Shown here in pieces: positions 9,347 to 19,724 of a DNA stretch of 64,000 nucleotides; within the stretch, counting starts at the first letter, position 1; the number at the start of each line of letters is the position of its first letter. Made by a program: the position numbers and the translations under genes. This DNA comes from Colwellia sp. D2M02. Lineage in GTDB: Bacteria > Pseudomonadota > Gammaproteobacteria > Enterobacterales > Alteromonadaceae. Below the pieces are notes generated by a model that saw only the letters and a program-made list of their open reading frames with translations, had not been told where the DNA came from and searched no databases. Location of the stretch: assembly GCF_018860755.1 (NCBI RefSeq), contig NZ_JAHKPW010000011.1, positions 2,823 to 66,822 of the forward strand. Reading direction: 5' to 3'.

Positions 9347-9399
9347 CCATAAACACAACACCTCAATGTAACGATAATTGTTACTATTTGTGTTTATGG
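9347..9399 (-). promoter_or_regulatory. Nested palindrome with Fur-like core, PepSY operon promoter
   Basis: An outer inverted repeat of 12 bases (CCATAAACACAA at 9347 and its perfect complement ending at 9399) encloses an inner one, GTAACGATAATTGTTAC at 9368-9384. The inner part with flanking AAATAGTAAC (minus strand) resembles a Fur box and shares AAATAGTAA with the leaders of both TonB receptors at the right end of the window. It begins 19 bases before the start codon at 9328. Confidence 0.5.
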
Positions 9400-9825
9400 T
9401 AAGTTCCCGTGCTTAGATAAGCAATGAAAATTTAGAGATTGATAGCGATTTAGTAGAAATAAGCTTTTGTGGGATTGGCTTGTTTATTATAAGTTTATAT
9501 AAAGATATGAATCTTGGTGGTGGTGAACTAAATAAATATTTGGCTGCAACTCAACCGATAAAACAAAAAATAAATGATTGTTATATCAGGAATAAATTTA
9601 TGATGTAATTAAGTACACTATTAAATTAATTACCTCATTATGAGTAATAAAACCAGAGCAGAATTCGTTAGGGGCTGTAGATAAGCCGAGCAAATAAGCT
9701 TTACAACTAACGGTTAGCCATACTCATTACTCGTTGGTAGTTGGTAGTTGTCTCAGCGCTTGTATCAACTTTACTCGCGTTAATTTTCAAGATAAGACAA
9801 CCAAGCTTGAATATTCTTGACGCTA
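9400..9825. other. Intergenic stretch without a recognised gene
   Basis: About 425 AT-rich bases without a convincing open frame on either strand. Short direct repetition occurs near 9737-9750 (GTTGGTAGTTGGTAGTTG). It may contain degraded coding sequence, but I recognise none. Confidence 0.5.
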
Positions 9826-10335
9826 CTATGACAAATCATTCGACAGATTAAATTGATAATCATCACCATTTTTATCGGTAAAACTTTTATCGCTATTAGT
9901 ATCACATAAGGTATGTTGAACACCGGTTAAAAAGCTCATCCATAATCTTTTTAATTGTGGTTCTGCTTTATTCTCTAGTGTACTTAATGCCGTTTCTACT
10001 TGAATATCATCAATATGCGCCGCATCATTTTTACCGGTTTCACCACAACGGTTAAACGCTATTTCAATGTGCAAGCCATCCGCTTTCTTTAAAAGCAGTG
10101 CACTAGGATCATCTCGATGACCACACAAAGCAACAAACTGTTTTGGTGCTTGTAAGCCACAATGACGACCGTCAGTGAAAAAAGCTAACAGGTGATTAAA
10201 ATAAACAACGTAATGAGCAACTTCCGTATGTGAACCATTATCTAATGGACAATGTTCATCAAGATAGCGCTTCGCAATATCAAGCTTTTGAGTACCATTT
10301 TCTGGTGATAGGTTTGCACAATTTAGAGCTGCCAT
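9826..10335 (-). CDS. Stand-alone fragment-like protein homologous to the malate synthase G inserted domain
   Basis: A 169 aa protein that lines up by eye with an internal part of malate synthase G (GlcB). RYLDEHCPLDNGSHTEVAHY corresponds to the FLDE.PL..GSH segment, QFVALCGHRDDPSALLLK to the Q-F-V-G-Y...PSA-L-L-K segment, and GLHIEI...GKNDAAHIDDIQVETALST to GLHIEIQ...GK.D.AG..DV..E.A.ST. The DCEDSVAAVDAEDK stretch that follows in real enzymes is replaced by unrelated residues, and the catalytic barrel (Arg and Asp acid/base) is absent, so it cannot be a malate synthase. It has a normal start, no internal stop, and faces a short-chain-acyl-type regulator across a shared promoter, which argues for a functional repurposed protein rather than debris. 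Confidence 0.66.
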   Translation of the reverse strand: MAALNCANLSPENGTQKLDIAKRYLDEHCPLDNGSHTEVAHYVVYFNHLLAFFTDGRHCGLQAPKQFVALCGHRDDPSALLLKKADGLHIEIAFNRCGETGKNDAAHIDDIQVETALSTLENKAEPQLKRLWMSFLTGVQHTLCDTNSDKSFTDKNGDDYQFNLSNDLS

Positions 10336-10418
10336 TGTTATTTCCTCTGTAAGTTATTAGGTCTTTATCAGCACAAATTCAGTATATGACTTATTTTTTC
10401 ATAATTTCACAATAAGAA

Positions 10419-10439
10419 TTACACAGTGTAAATTTTACA
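10419..10439. promoter_or_regulatory. Overlapping palindromes, candidate operator in a divergent promoter
   Basis: TTACACAGTGTAA (10419-10431) is a perfect palindrome around a central base, and TGTAAATTTTACA (10427-10439) overlaps it. They sit in the 156 bases between the malate-synthase-like gene and the divergent XRE regulator, 53 bases before the latter's ATG, and are a natural candidate for autoregulation. Confidence 0.4.
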
Positions 10440-10491
10440 AAACATGCTATGGTGGTTATATAGACAACATTCATGAATAAGCAGAATTTCT

Positions 10492-11982
10492 ATGAAAAAA
10501 GACGCAAGTTTGCTACGAAAATCACACTTTCTTGGTACTAAAATACGTAATTTAAGAAAGCGTAATAACTTAACATTAGAAGATTTATCGGCCCGATGTA
10601 TTCGAATTGATGCTTATTCTGCGCCTTCAGTCTCTTATTTATCTATGATTGAGCGCGGCAAACGTACACCAAGCCAAGAAATGCTGGAAAACTTAGCGGA
10701 AGTATTTCAAAAGCCCGTAGAATGGTTTTTAGATAGTGAGCCTGAGCCATCAAATATCACGCCAACCAAAGGTAACCATGGCGGCATTGTTGGTATGGCG
10801 TTAGAGCCTAACTTTCTTTATTCAAACGACATTTTGCAAATAGCTATTCCTGAAATGTTATCGCAAACAGGCATTAGCGGTCGCCAATTTGCGCATTTGT
10901 TAATTCGTGCACATCAAGAACACCATCAAAATCATTTCCCTGATCTTGAACGGGCTGCTGAAGAAGTGGGTGGTAAAAACCTTTATCTAACTTCGAGTGA
11001 CTTAATCAGTATTGCTAACGAGCAAGGGCTTAATATTCAATGGTTTGATGAAAAGTGCCAGCAACAGTTAGATGAAACTGGGGCGGTTAATCAACAATTA
11101 GTAACCTCTTACTTTCAAGCCCCTAACCACGTCTTTTTAAATACCTTATTAAAGCAACGTGAAAGCCGTTTGAAGTATGATTTAGCTGTGCATATTGGCC
11201 ATGCGGTATTACATAACCTTGACGGGTTACAATGCACACTAACCATAGGCGGTAATACTGAGCAATCAACGGATTTTAGTACGCCTAATGCACAAGACAT
11301 TCTAAAAGCATGGCATGACTTTGAATCGAGTTTTTTTGCTGGAGCACTGCTTTGCCCAAAAGCACCATTTAGACAATTATTAGACAGCCATGGCTATGAA
11401 GCGAGTATTCACCAACAACTTAACATTTCAGCCTCGGTCGCTATGCGCCGCATGACAGTTGTTTCTCCCTACCCCCATTGGCATTATTTTGATGCTTATC
11501 AACCTGGAAAGTTAAAAGCCGTTTACCGAGGTAACGGTATTCCCTTACCTTGGGGGAATATGCGTACGGTAGAAGATCCTTGTCAACATTGGGCGGTATT
11601 TAGAAAATTTACCGATATATCCTCTGACACCAGTGTGCAGCTATCTATTATGATTGTCGAAGGGTTACCGCGCCTTTATTGTTGCGAGTCGATTCAAGTG
11701 GATGATTTAGCAGGAAACTCTCACGTATTATGTGCTGGCATTGATTTAAATCCAGCTATCAGCGCTCAAGGGGGTGATGCTCACGCTATCGTCGCGCAAT
11801 TACAAGATTTATGCATTCAGCACGGCGGGGAAAGCACTATCCCTCACCATATAAAGAAGCAATTACTAAGCGTTGCACGTATTTTAAATATTCATTGGCT
11901 TGAGCGAGGGCTAGAAAAAACAGTGCGGGTAATTTGCACACGTGGTAATTCATGCCCACGAAATCCAAGCTGCTACCCATAA
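10492..11982 (+). CDS. XRE-family regulator of the ScfR/RamB type
   Basis: DNA-binding regulator of 496 aa. The N-terminal 80 residues are an XRE helix-turn-helix (GTKIRNLRKRNNLTLEDLSA...PSVSYLSMIERGKRTPS). The middle is IrrE/DUF955-like without a clear zinc motif. The C-terminus ends in a cysteine set, CTRGNSCPRNPSC, reminiscent of the Cys/Arg tail of ScfR, RamB and PrpC-locus regulators. Those control short-chain acyl-CoA, glyoxylate and methylcitrate genes. A DUF3612 label is another possibility for this architecture in Vibrio and Shewanella relatives. The divergent neighbour derived from malate synthase G fits a glyoxylate-linked role, but that is inference. The start has only a weak ribosome site. 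Confidence 0.78.
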   Translation: MKKDASLLRKSHFLGTKIRNLRKRNNLTLEDLSARCIRIDAYSAPSVSYLSMIERGKRTPSQEMLENLAEVFQKPVEWFLDSEPEPSNITPTKGNHGGIVGMALEPNFLYSNDILQIAIPEMLSQTGISGRQFAHLLIRAHQEHHQNHFPDLERAAEEVGGKNLYLTSSDLISIANEQGLNIQWFDEKCQQQLDETGAVNQQLVTSYFQAPNHVFLNTLLKQRESRLKYDLAVHIGHAVLHNLDGLQCTLTIGGNTEQSTDFSTPNAQDILKAWHDFESSFFAGALLCPKAPFRQLLDSHGYEASIHQQLNISASVAMRRMTVVSPYPHWHYFDAYQPGKLKAVYRGNGIPLPWGNMRTVEDPCQHWAVFRKFTDISSDTSVQLSIMIVEGLPRLYCCESIQVDDLAGNSHVLCAGIDLNPAISAQGGDAHAIVAQLQDLCIQHGGESTIPHHIKKQLLSVARILNIHWLERGLEKTVRVICTRGNSCPRNPSCYP

Positions 11983-12257
11983 AAACACTGCTTTTCTGAT
12001 TACAATTTTTAACAGCTTGGCTACACCTATTGCATGTTTATTTTATATGATTAATGTAGCATACCGAACAAATTAACAACGAAAAATTAACATTTATTTA
12101 ACCATAAATAAAGCCGAACACTTTGAATATCAACAAGCATGTACTTGTGGTTCCAACTTTAACAAATTATATAAATAACGGTTAAATATAATAAAAAATA
12201 ATAAAACCAATCGATTCATTGTTAACAAACTGTTACTAAACAACTTAAGAGAAAAAT
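11983..12257. other. Intergenic region, promoter of the carbonic anhydrase gene
   Basis: 275 AT-rich bases with no open frame of note. The ribosome site AAGAGAAAAAT precedes the ATG at 12258. No recognised regulatory site. Confidence 0.4.
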
Positions 12258-13112
12258 ATGAATAAAAACATTATTGCTATAGCTATCAGCTCTATACTAC
12301 TGCCTTTAACAGCTTGTGCTGCAAGTACCCATGACCAAGCGTCAGATAATACTATTGCACAACAACGTGCAATGCTTGAGAAAAACACTCAAGGTAAAGG
12401 CTTTGGCCCTCAATCTCCACGTGATATTGATGCATTAGCTGGTACAAATAAACGTGCTTTTTCTGCGGCACCAGCACATACAGAAATGAACCTTTGTAAC
12501 ATTCATTTTCACAAAAATGCTGAGCATAAAGGTGGGGAGTTTACTAAATACGCAGGCAATGGTGACGGTAAAGGTTTTCAAACAGGTTATGTTTACTCTG
12601 GTTCACTAACCAAAGCTGAAACTACTCCAACAAAAACGGCTATTTGCCCTAGCAAGCACGGTGCATTAAATTCAGGTGATACCATTGAATTACACTATGT
12701 ACATTCAACGGCACAAGTAAAACCAGGCCCAACATTAGGTTCTTGCTTAAGTGATTCCCTTAAAAATCCACAATTACGTGTAGAAACACAAGTGTATGTT
12801 TTAGTTAATGATAAAAACGCTTTAGATTTTGCAGAACTCACTCAACACGGTGTGAAAAATGGCTATGAACAAGCGCTAAATATTCCTAACAATACTGGAT
12901 TTCCAGTACAATATGACGGTTCAACAACTGGACCTAGCTACAACGAGAATGGCTCACCATTCCAAGTAAGCTGGAGCGTTCGCCCTAAAGTTGCCAAAGT
13001 GAATATTGAAACGGTTGGTAAATGGTGTGAAGGCAACACATTCAACGAAGATCACGCTCATGGCGTTAGAAATTTAGTGGTTAACCCTGCATTGCTTTCT
13101 GAGATTAAATAA
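12258..13112 (+). CDS. Delta-type (CA-like) carbonic anhydrase, predicted lipoprotein
   Basis: A 284 aa exported protein of the CA_like family to which the delta carbonic anhydrases of diatoms belong. These are zinc enzymes that interconvert CO2 and bicarbonate. The N-terminus is a lipoprotein signal with lipobox LTAC (Cys20). The family core is visible as NLCNIHFHKNAEHKGGEF, where His83, His85 and possibly Glu89/His90 are candidate metal ligands, then ELHYVHS (His146, His149). Cys80, Cys130, Cys162 and Cys in KWCEGN could form disulfides. The C-terminal DHAHGVRNLVVNP stretch also fits the family. It is a single-gene unit followed by a strong hairpin. It probably acts at the cell surface or in the periplasm, supplying bicarbonate or buffering pH. 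Confidence 0.82.
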   Translation: MNKNIIAIAISSILLPLTACAASTHDQASDNTIAQQRAMLEKNTQGKGFGPQSPRDIDALAGTNKRAFSAAPAHTEMNLCNIHFHKNAEHKGGEFTKYAGNGDGKGFQTGYVYSGSLTKAETTPTKTAICPSKHGALNSGDTIELHYVHSTAQVKPGPTLGSCLSDSLKNPQLRVETQVYVLVNDKNALDFAELTQHGVKNGYEQALNIPNNTGFPVQYDGSTTGPSYNENGSPFQVSWSVRPKVAKVNIETVGKWCEGNTFNEDHAHGVRNLVVNPALLSEIK

Positions 13113-13120
13113 CTTCTTCT

Positions 13121-13152
13121 AAAAGGAGTATTACTTGAAATACTCCTTTTTA
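13121..13152 (+). terminator. Rho-independent terminator after the carbonic anhydrase
   Basis: AAAAGGAGTATT pairs with AATACTCCTTTT around a short loop and is followed by TTTTTATTG. The A-run on the left side lets it also work for the convergent minus-strand gene. Confidence 0.8.
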
Positions 13153-13172
13153 TTGATTTTCTAGATGCTTAA

Positions 13173-13379
13173 CTAAGCATCTTCTTCATGCATTTGACCG
13201 TCTATTAGCGTAATACTTTGTAATAGCTCTTCATCATGCTTTACCAACCGATAGCTACCATCAAACATATTTTCTAAGAAAATATTCTCGTCATTGTTGG
13301 CCTGAAGCTGACTCAATACTTCTGACGGTAATTCAACACCTAAACCCGCACCTACTTTTTGTAGCTTTAATTTAATCAT
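13173..13379 (-). CDS. AbrB/MazE-like DNA-binding protein
   Basis: A 68 aa protein. The first 45 residues follow the swapped-hairpin AbrB/MazE pattern (KLQKVGAGLGVELPSEVLSQL), and the acidic tail MHEEDA resembles the toxin-binding tail of MazE-type antitoxins. No toxin gene adjoins it: the upstream minus-strand neighbour is thiDE, 44 bases away, so it could be read through from the thiamine operon. It is an orphan antitoxin or a small transition-state regulator; the sequence does not decide. Confidence 0.7.
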   Translation of the reverse strand: MIKLKLQKVGAGLGVELPSEVLSQLQANNDENIFLENMFDGSYRLVKHDEELLQSITLIDGQMHEEDA

Positions 13380-13423
13380 AATAATCCCACCATGCTTATC
13401 ATTTTGCCTATTATTATAGGTTA

Positions 13424-15040
13424 TTAATGTTGAAGTACCTCAATTGCTTCGGCACTAATAGCATTTTGCAATTGAACAACTGCTTGCTCTGGCGTAATAC
13501 CATGTGATGATTCAGCTTCAGTAATGGCGGTTACCACCGCAATACTTTCTACGCCTGTTGCTAGTACTTTGGGCGCACGTTCAAGGCTAATACCGCCTAT
13601 AGCCACTACAGGTATTTGTTGTGACTTTTCCGTTGGGCGTAACGCTAATACTTGCTTTAAATTATCTATGCCTTGAATTTGTCCAGTCATGTCTTTGGTT
13701 TTTGTGGGAAAAATCGCACCAATGGCTAAATACGACGGTTGTAATTGTTGCGCTAATAAGAACTCATAACAACCATGAGTACTAATACCTAAACGTAAAC
13801 CGGCTTGTTGAATTGCAGCTAAATCGGCATCTTGTAAGTCTTCTTGCCCGATATGAACACCATAAGCACCATGTTTTATTGCAAGCTGCCAGTAATCATT
13901 AATAAACAAACGCGTTTTATAATCTTTAGCAAATTCAATCGCCTCAACAATAATGCGCTCTAACTGCTCATTAGTAACATTTTTAATGCGTAACTGAATA
14001 ATCTCTAACCCTAACGGTAATAAACGCTTTAACCAATATAGTGAATCGATCACCGGATAAAGCCCAAGCTGTTCGCCATTAAGCGCTAGTGGTTTAAAAG
14101 TGGGTAACTCTTGGTACTTATTAGCTAACTCGCCAATAACCTGCGGGAAGCACTTTGCTTTTTTTGGCCAACCTTGTTGCTCAAATGCTCCATAATATTG
14201 ATGACCGTTTTCTTGACTGAGTGGCCCACTGGCCATTAACCCTTGAGTAATAAAGGCTTTAGCCAAAGTGAACGCATCGCGCATTAAATAGCCTTGCGCT
14301 AAAAAAGCTGATAGCGCCGTGGCAAAGCTACAGCCACCGCCATGGCTATAGTGTGTTTCAATACGAGACGAAGCTAATTGGTAGCTAATCGCCATCTGAG
14401 TTTTATCTTGATTGTCTTGCTTTGCTGCACTTAATTGATTGAGCTGATGATAGCAATAATCGTTGCTGAAGTTTTCATCCGCGCTATGACCGCCTTTAAC
14501 AATCACCGAGGTAATAGCAAAGTTTTGATAAATTTTTTGTGCGAGTAATGCCGCAGTATTTTCGTTCAACAACCCCGCTAAGCTTTTAGCTTCATTAAGG
14601 TTTGGTGTTATAACATCAAGCTGTTTTAACAATGGCGTTAAATCGGTCGAAGACAGCGCGTTAAAACTGCCACCAACACTTGCTTGGCCAACAGGATCAT
14701 AAACACTGAGCAGATTAGGGTTTGATTGTTTCAATTGACCCAGTAACTCGGCTAACCACTGCACTTGCTCAGTATTAGCCACTAAGCCAATTTTGATGAC
14801 CGATGGCGTTTTGTCATCAATTAACACGTCAACTTGCTGCTGCAATAACTCAACCGAAACCGCATTTACTGACACCAATTGTTGCGAGTTTTGCACAGTA
14901 TTCGCGGTAATCAAGTGACAGACTTCAACACCTAAGCCATGCCCTGTTTTAATATCAGCAGCGATACCCGCACCACCCGAACAATCACTGCCCGAAATCG
15001 TCCAGATTATTGGTTTTTTCTTATTTAACTCAGCCATCAA
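13424..15040 (-). CDS. thiDE: Fused HMP-phosphate kinase / thiamine phosphate synthase
   Basis: Bifunctional thiamine enzyme of 538 aa. Residues about 10-275 are ThiD, which phosphorylates HMP-P to HMP-PP. It has TISGSDCSGGAGIAADIKT at the N-terminus and the GGGCSFATALSAFLAQG anion-hole region near 235-255. Residues about 325-525 are ThiE, which joins HMP-PP to the thiazole phosphate. It shows the LRIKN, FINDYW, GVHIGQEDL, GISTHG, AIGAIFPTKTKD and VAIGGI stretches. The linker of about 50 residues is unlike either enzyme. It is the last gene of the thiamine operon and is set apart from thiG by a palindromic element. MM at the start leaves a one-codon ambiguity. Confidence 0.95.
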   Translation of the reverse strand: MMAELNKKKPIIWTISGSDCSGGAGIAADIKTGHGLGVEVCHLITANTVQNSQQLVSVNAVSVELLQQQVDVLIDDKTPSVIKIGLVANTEQVQWLAELLGQLKQSNPNLLSVYDPVGQASVGGSFNALSSTDLTPLLKQLDVITPNLNEAKSLAGLLNENTAALLAQKIYQNFAITSVIVKGGHSADENFSNDYCYHQLNQLSAAKQDNQDKTQMAISYQLASSRIETHYSHGGGCSFATALSAFLAQGYLMRDAFTLAKAFITQGLMASGPLSQENGHQYYGAFEQQGWPKKAKCFPQVIGELANKYQELPTFKPLALNGEQLGLYPVIDSLYWLKRLLPLGLEIIQLRIKNVTNEQLERIIVEAIEFAKDYKTRLFINDYWQLAIKHGAYGVHIGQEDLQDADLAAIQQAGLRLGISTHGCYEFLLAQQLQPSYLAIGAIFPTKTKDMTGQIQGIDNLKQVLALRPTEKSQQIPVVAIGGISLERAPKVLATGVESIAVVTAITEAESSHGITPEQAVVQLQNAISAEAIEVLQH

Positions 15041-15075
15041 TGTCAGTACTTTTTTATAATTTAATAACTTAAATA

Positions 15076-15195
15076 TGAATTAAATTACTTGAAGCTGTAA
15101 TACCAAATTACCAGGAAATAGCGCGGAGTTGACGTTAGTCAATGAGCACTTTTGACGCCGAAATTTTGCATTACAGCAAGAAGTCATTTAATTCA
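15076..15195. repeat. MITE-like imperfect palindrome between thiG and thiDE
   Basis: The ends form a long inverted repeat: the arm at 15076-15109 matches the reverse complement of the arm ending at 15195 at 28 of 34 positions, including TGAATTAAAT, ACTT and GCTGTAAT. The middle of about 50 bases is richer in G+C than its surroundings. The right end coincides with the thiG stop codon. As RNA it would fold into a long hairpin inside the thiamine operon. Confidence 0.6.
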
Positions 15196-15993
15196 CTGCT
15201 GGTGCCAGAAAGGCGTATCTAACGTTGGCGTTGATGGGTGAGCGGTTTGTCTTTGCTCCATCACTCCACCAACATAACCTTGCTCACCCGCTTGCAATGC
15301 CAACGCAAACGCTTTTGCCATCATCACCGGGTTATCAGCCAGCGCCACCGCACTATTTAGTAATACGCCGTCATACCCCATTTCCATCGCCAAACAAGCA
15401 TCTGAAGGTTTACCAATGCCTGCATCGAGTATTAAGGTTGCCTCAGGTAAACGCATGCGAATGGTTTCTAAGTTATAAGGGTTCATCAAACCTTTACCTG
15501 TACCAATAGGTGATGCCCACGGCATGATCACTTGGCAACCTAAATCATAGAGGCGTTGACACAATACTAAGTCATCGGTGCAATACGGGAGCACCTTAAA
15601 GCCATCTTTAATTAATGTTTCTGTTGCCGACAACAACTCAATAGGATCTGGCTGTAAATTGTAATCATCGCCAATCACTTCCAATTTAACCCAGTTGGTA
15701 TTAAAAATTTCACGACTCATTTTTGCTAAAGTTACCGCTTCTTTAGCCGTTTTACAGCCAGCGGTATTAGGTAATAAGTGACCTTTTGTTTGCGCGACAA
15801 TTTCTTGTAAATATTGCCAGATTTGCTGCCCTGCTTGCTCTGCAGGGTTTTGTCTTTTTAACGATAAAGTTACCACCTGTGAGCCACTAGCCAGAATAGC
15901 TTGCTTCATGATTTGTGGCGACGGGTAAAGCGCACTACCAATCAATAAACGGCTATCAAGGTTTTGACCATAAATATTTAATGACATAACCAT
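15193..15993 (-). CDS. thiG: Thiazole synthase
   Basis: ThiG, 266 aa. It condenses deoxyxylulose phosphate, the glycine-derived imine and ThiS thiocarboxylate into the thiazole ring. A TIM barrel is evident from [21 protein letters not shown] (the lysine here is the Schiff-base candidate), [60 protein letters not shown] and GVLLNSAVA. It overlaps the stop of thiS in a TAATG. A second Met (MSLNIYG) two codons in is also possible. Confidence 0.96.
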   Translation of the reverse strand: MVMSLNIYGQNLDSRLLIGSALYPSPQIMKQAILASGSQVVTLSLKRQNPAEQAGQQIWQYLQEIVAQTKGHLLPNTAGCKTAKEAVTLAKMSREIFNTNWVKLEVIGDDYNLQPDPIELLSATETLIKDGFKVLPYCTDDLVLCQRLYDLGCQVIMPWASPIGTGKGLMNPYNLETIRMRLPEATLILDAGIGKPSDACLAMEMGYDGVLLNSAVALADNPVMMAKAFALALQAGEQGYVGGVMEQRQTAHPSTPTLDTPFWHQQ

Positions 15994-16205
15994 TAACCCC
16001 CTTGAATTGGCAATAAAACATCAAGACTGTCGCCATTTTTGAGCCGAGTGGTATCGTAATCGCCTTTAGCAACAAAATCGCCATTAAGCGCGACCGCAAA
16101 AGTGCTTTGTTGTGGCTCAATAAAATGAAGCGCTAATGCTGCTGTAACCGTGATTTGTGCTTCATGGTTTAAAGGGTAAGCTTTACCGTTAATATGAATG
16201 TTCAT
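15993..16205 (-). CDS. thiS: Sulfur carrier protein ThiS
   Basis: A 70 aa ubiquitin-fold carrier ending in the Gly-Gly tail (LLPIQGG) that is adenylated and thiocarboxylated to feed sulfur to ThiG. It overlaps thiO by 17 bases at its start and thiG by one base at its stop, so the three are translationally coupled. No thiF adenylyltransferase is present in the operon. It must be encoded elsewhere, or MoeB must stand in for it. Confidence 0.95.
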   Translation of the reverse strand: MNIHINGKAYPLNHEAQITVTAALALHFIEPQQSTFAVALNGDFVAKGDYDTTRLKNGDSLDVLLPIQGG

Positions 16206-17406
16206 CTAATAATTCTTTTGTATTAATGCTAACAGGTGAAATGCTAACAGGTGAAATGCTAACCGGAAGTAAATCAGCATAAGGGAGTGGGCTATTGCTG
16301 TGATTGATTCGATTAGCGATCACTGCGAGAGTTTGCTCAAGCACCACTGGCGCAATTAAAAAGCCATGACGGAACAAACCATTCACTTGAATAAGCGAGC
16401 CCTGAACAGTAATTTTCGGCTGGTTATCACTAAACGCAGGGCGACACTGGCTGATATGCTGGCGAATATTCGCTTCAGCAAAACCTGGATGAACACTGTA
16501 TGCTGCGCTGAGTAACTCCATGGCCGAACGTACTGTCATTGGTGAGTCGTCATCACTTTCTATTTCTGTTGCGCCAACCACATAATAGCCCTTTTGTTTG
16601 GGCGCAATATAAAGTTGATATCTTGGGTGCATTAAGCGAACCGGTCTAGAAATATGAACATCTGGGGTAAATAACTGAAATAACTCGCCACGTACCGAGC
16701 GTAAATCAGCTAACGGTGCACAGTTCGCATTACTATGTTTAGTACTTGCTCCGGTGCCACGACAATCTATCACTAAGTCAAAACGAGCACTGCATTGTTG
16801 TCCTTGATATTGATAACTAACGCTGCTTTCATCTTTGCCATTGTTAATAGCATTGACTTGGCACTCACTTAACCAATTCAAGGTATTACCATTTAACTCA
16901 GCGTCTTGCTCAAGTTGTTTTCGTAGTGCCACTAATAAGCGGCGATTGCCTACTTGCCCTTCTTGCGGTAAATACAGACCTTGATTAAAGCTACGACCAA
17001 TTTCAGGCTCTAGCGCGAGTAAATCTTGGCGATCTAATGCTTGTAGTTGCTGCTCAGGATAGTTATTTTTTAAGTGCCTAACAAAACGCTGATAATCACC
17101 TTTGTCTTGCTCATGGCTAACCATAATAGCGCCAGTTTGCTGAAAAATAGTGTGCTCATCTAAGCTATCAAGTAATGTTGGCCATAAACGTAAAGCCTTA
17201 AAGCCCATTTCAACAATATTAGGCTCACAGTGAAGTGACTCACCCAATGGCGTTAACAATCCTGCTGCCGCATACGCAGCACTGTTATGAGCTAGCTTAC
17301 TGTCTTTGTCAAACAGTGTAATATGGTAGCCTGAGCCTTTTTGCCGCAACAATGACAATGCGAGCAATCGCCCCATCAACCCTGCGCCAACAATAGCAAT
17401 GTTCAT
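16189..17406 (-). CDS. thiO: Glycine oxidase, FAD-dependent
   Basis: ThiO, 405 aa, oxidises glycine to the imine used by ThiG in aerobic thiazole synthesis. The N-terminal Rossmann motif GAGLMGRLLALSL binds FAD. Further DAO-fold stretches are AAYAAAGLLTPLGE, DLVIDCRGTGAST, RSVRGELFQLFTP, RLMHPRYQLYIAPKQKGYYVVGATEIESDD and the C-terminal RHGFLIAPV. The choice of ThiO rather than radical ThiH implies oxygen-dependent thiamine synthesis. The C-terminus carries the tandem repeat PVSISPVSISPVSI, a local expansion just before the thiS start. Confidence 0.95.
   Translation of the reverse strand: MNIAIVGAGLMGRLLALSLLRQKGSGYHITLFDKDSKLAHNSAAYAAAGLLTPLGESLHCEPNIVEMGFKALRLWPTLLDSLDEHTIFQQTGAIMVSHEQDKGDYQRFVRHLKNNYPEQQLQALDRQDLLALEPEIGRSFNQGLYLPQEGQVGNRRLLVALRKQLEQDAELNGNTLNWLSECQVNAINNGKDESSVSYQYQGQQCSARFDLVIDCRGTGASTKHSNANCAPLADLRSVRGELFQLFTPDVHISRPVRLMHPRYQLYIAPKQKGYYVVGATEIESDDDSPMTVRSAMELLSAAYSVHPGFAEANIRQHISQCRPAFSDNQPKITVQGSLIQVNGLFRHGFLIAPVVLEQTLAVIANRINHSNSPLPYADLLPVSISPVSISPVSINTKELLDEHSY
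16226..16265. repeat. 15-base tandem repeat in the 3' end of thiO
   Basis: Two full copies of ATGCTAACAGGTGAA (16226-16240, 16241-16255) and a partial third (ATGCTAACCGG). In frame it gives PVSIS repeats at the ThiO C-terminus. The length of 15 keeps the frame, so copy number could vary harmlessly. Confidence 0.85.
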
Positions 17407-17503
17407 GTAAAATCCGCCTTAATAGCCAATGCACCGCTGAAAAATCTATTCACTCTCACTGCTTAATAAACAAAATGAGAGCAAATATTATGATTTACTA
17501 TGC

Positions 17504-19570
<2,067 letters not shown>

Positions 19571-19642
19571 TTAACGGTTTTTTCGCTAAAGAAGAGGCAA
19601 AAAGAGTATGGCGTAAATTTACATTAGGACGTTTAACTCTCT

Positions 19643-19724
19643 CTTGTTTCCTACGCAGATATTAATCTGATCAGGTTTTACGGATCCCGCTTTCGCGATC
19701 TCAGCCTTTGGCACTCCGACAAGT
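19643..19724 (-). ncRNA. TPP riboswitch (THI element)
   Basis: On the minus strand the conserved parts occur in order: GGAGTGCC, CTGAGATCGCGAAAGCGGGATCC (given in halves: CTGAGATCGC then GAAAGCGGGATCC), ACCTGATCAGATTAATATCTG and GCGTAGGAAACAAG. CTGAGA and ACCTGATC are the pyrimidine-sensor and thi-box signatures. It lies about 150 bases before thiC, in the leader of the whole thiCOSG-DE operon, and should shut it down when thiamine pyrophosphate is plentiful. The 3' part of the leader contains a T-rich stretch, but I did not resolve the expression platform. Confidence 0.95.

Noticed and set aside
9826-10335. Calling the 169 aa protein a malate synthase pseudogene
   Set aside because: It has an intact frame with good start, its own promoter region and no flanking remnants of the catalytic barrel in the neighbouring intergenic DNA.
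13173-13379. Complete toxin-antitoxin pair
   Set aside because: Only the MazE/AbrB-like half is present; flanking genes are thiDE and the carbonic anhydrase.
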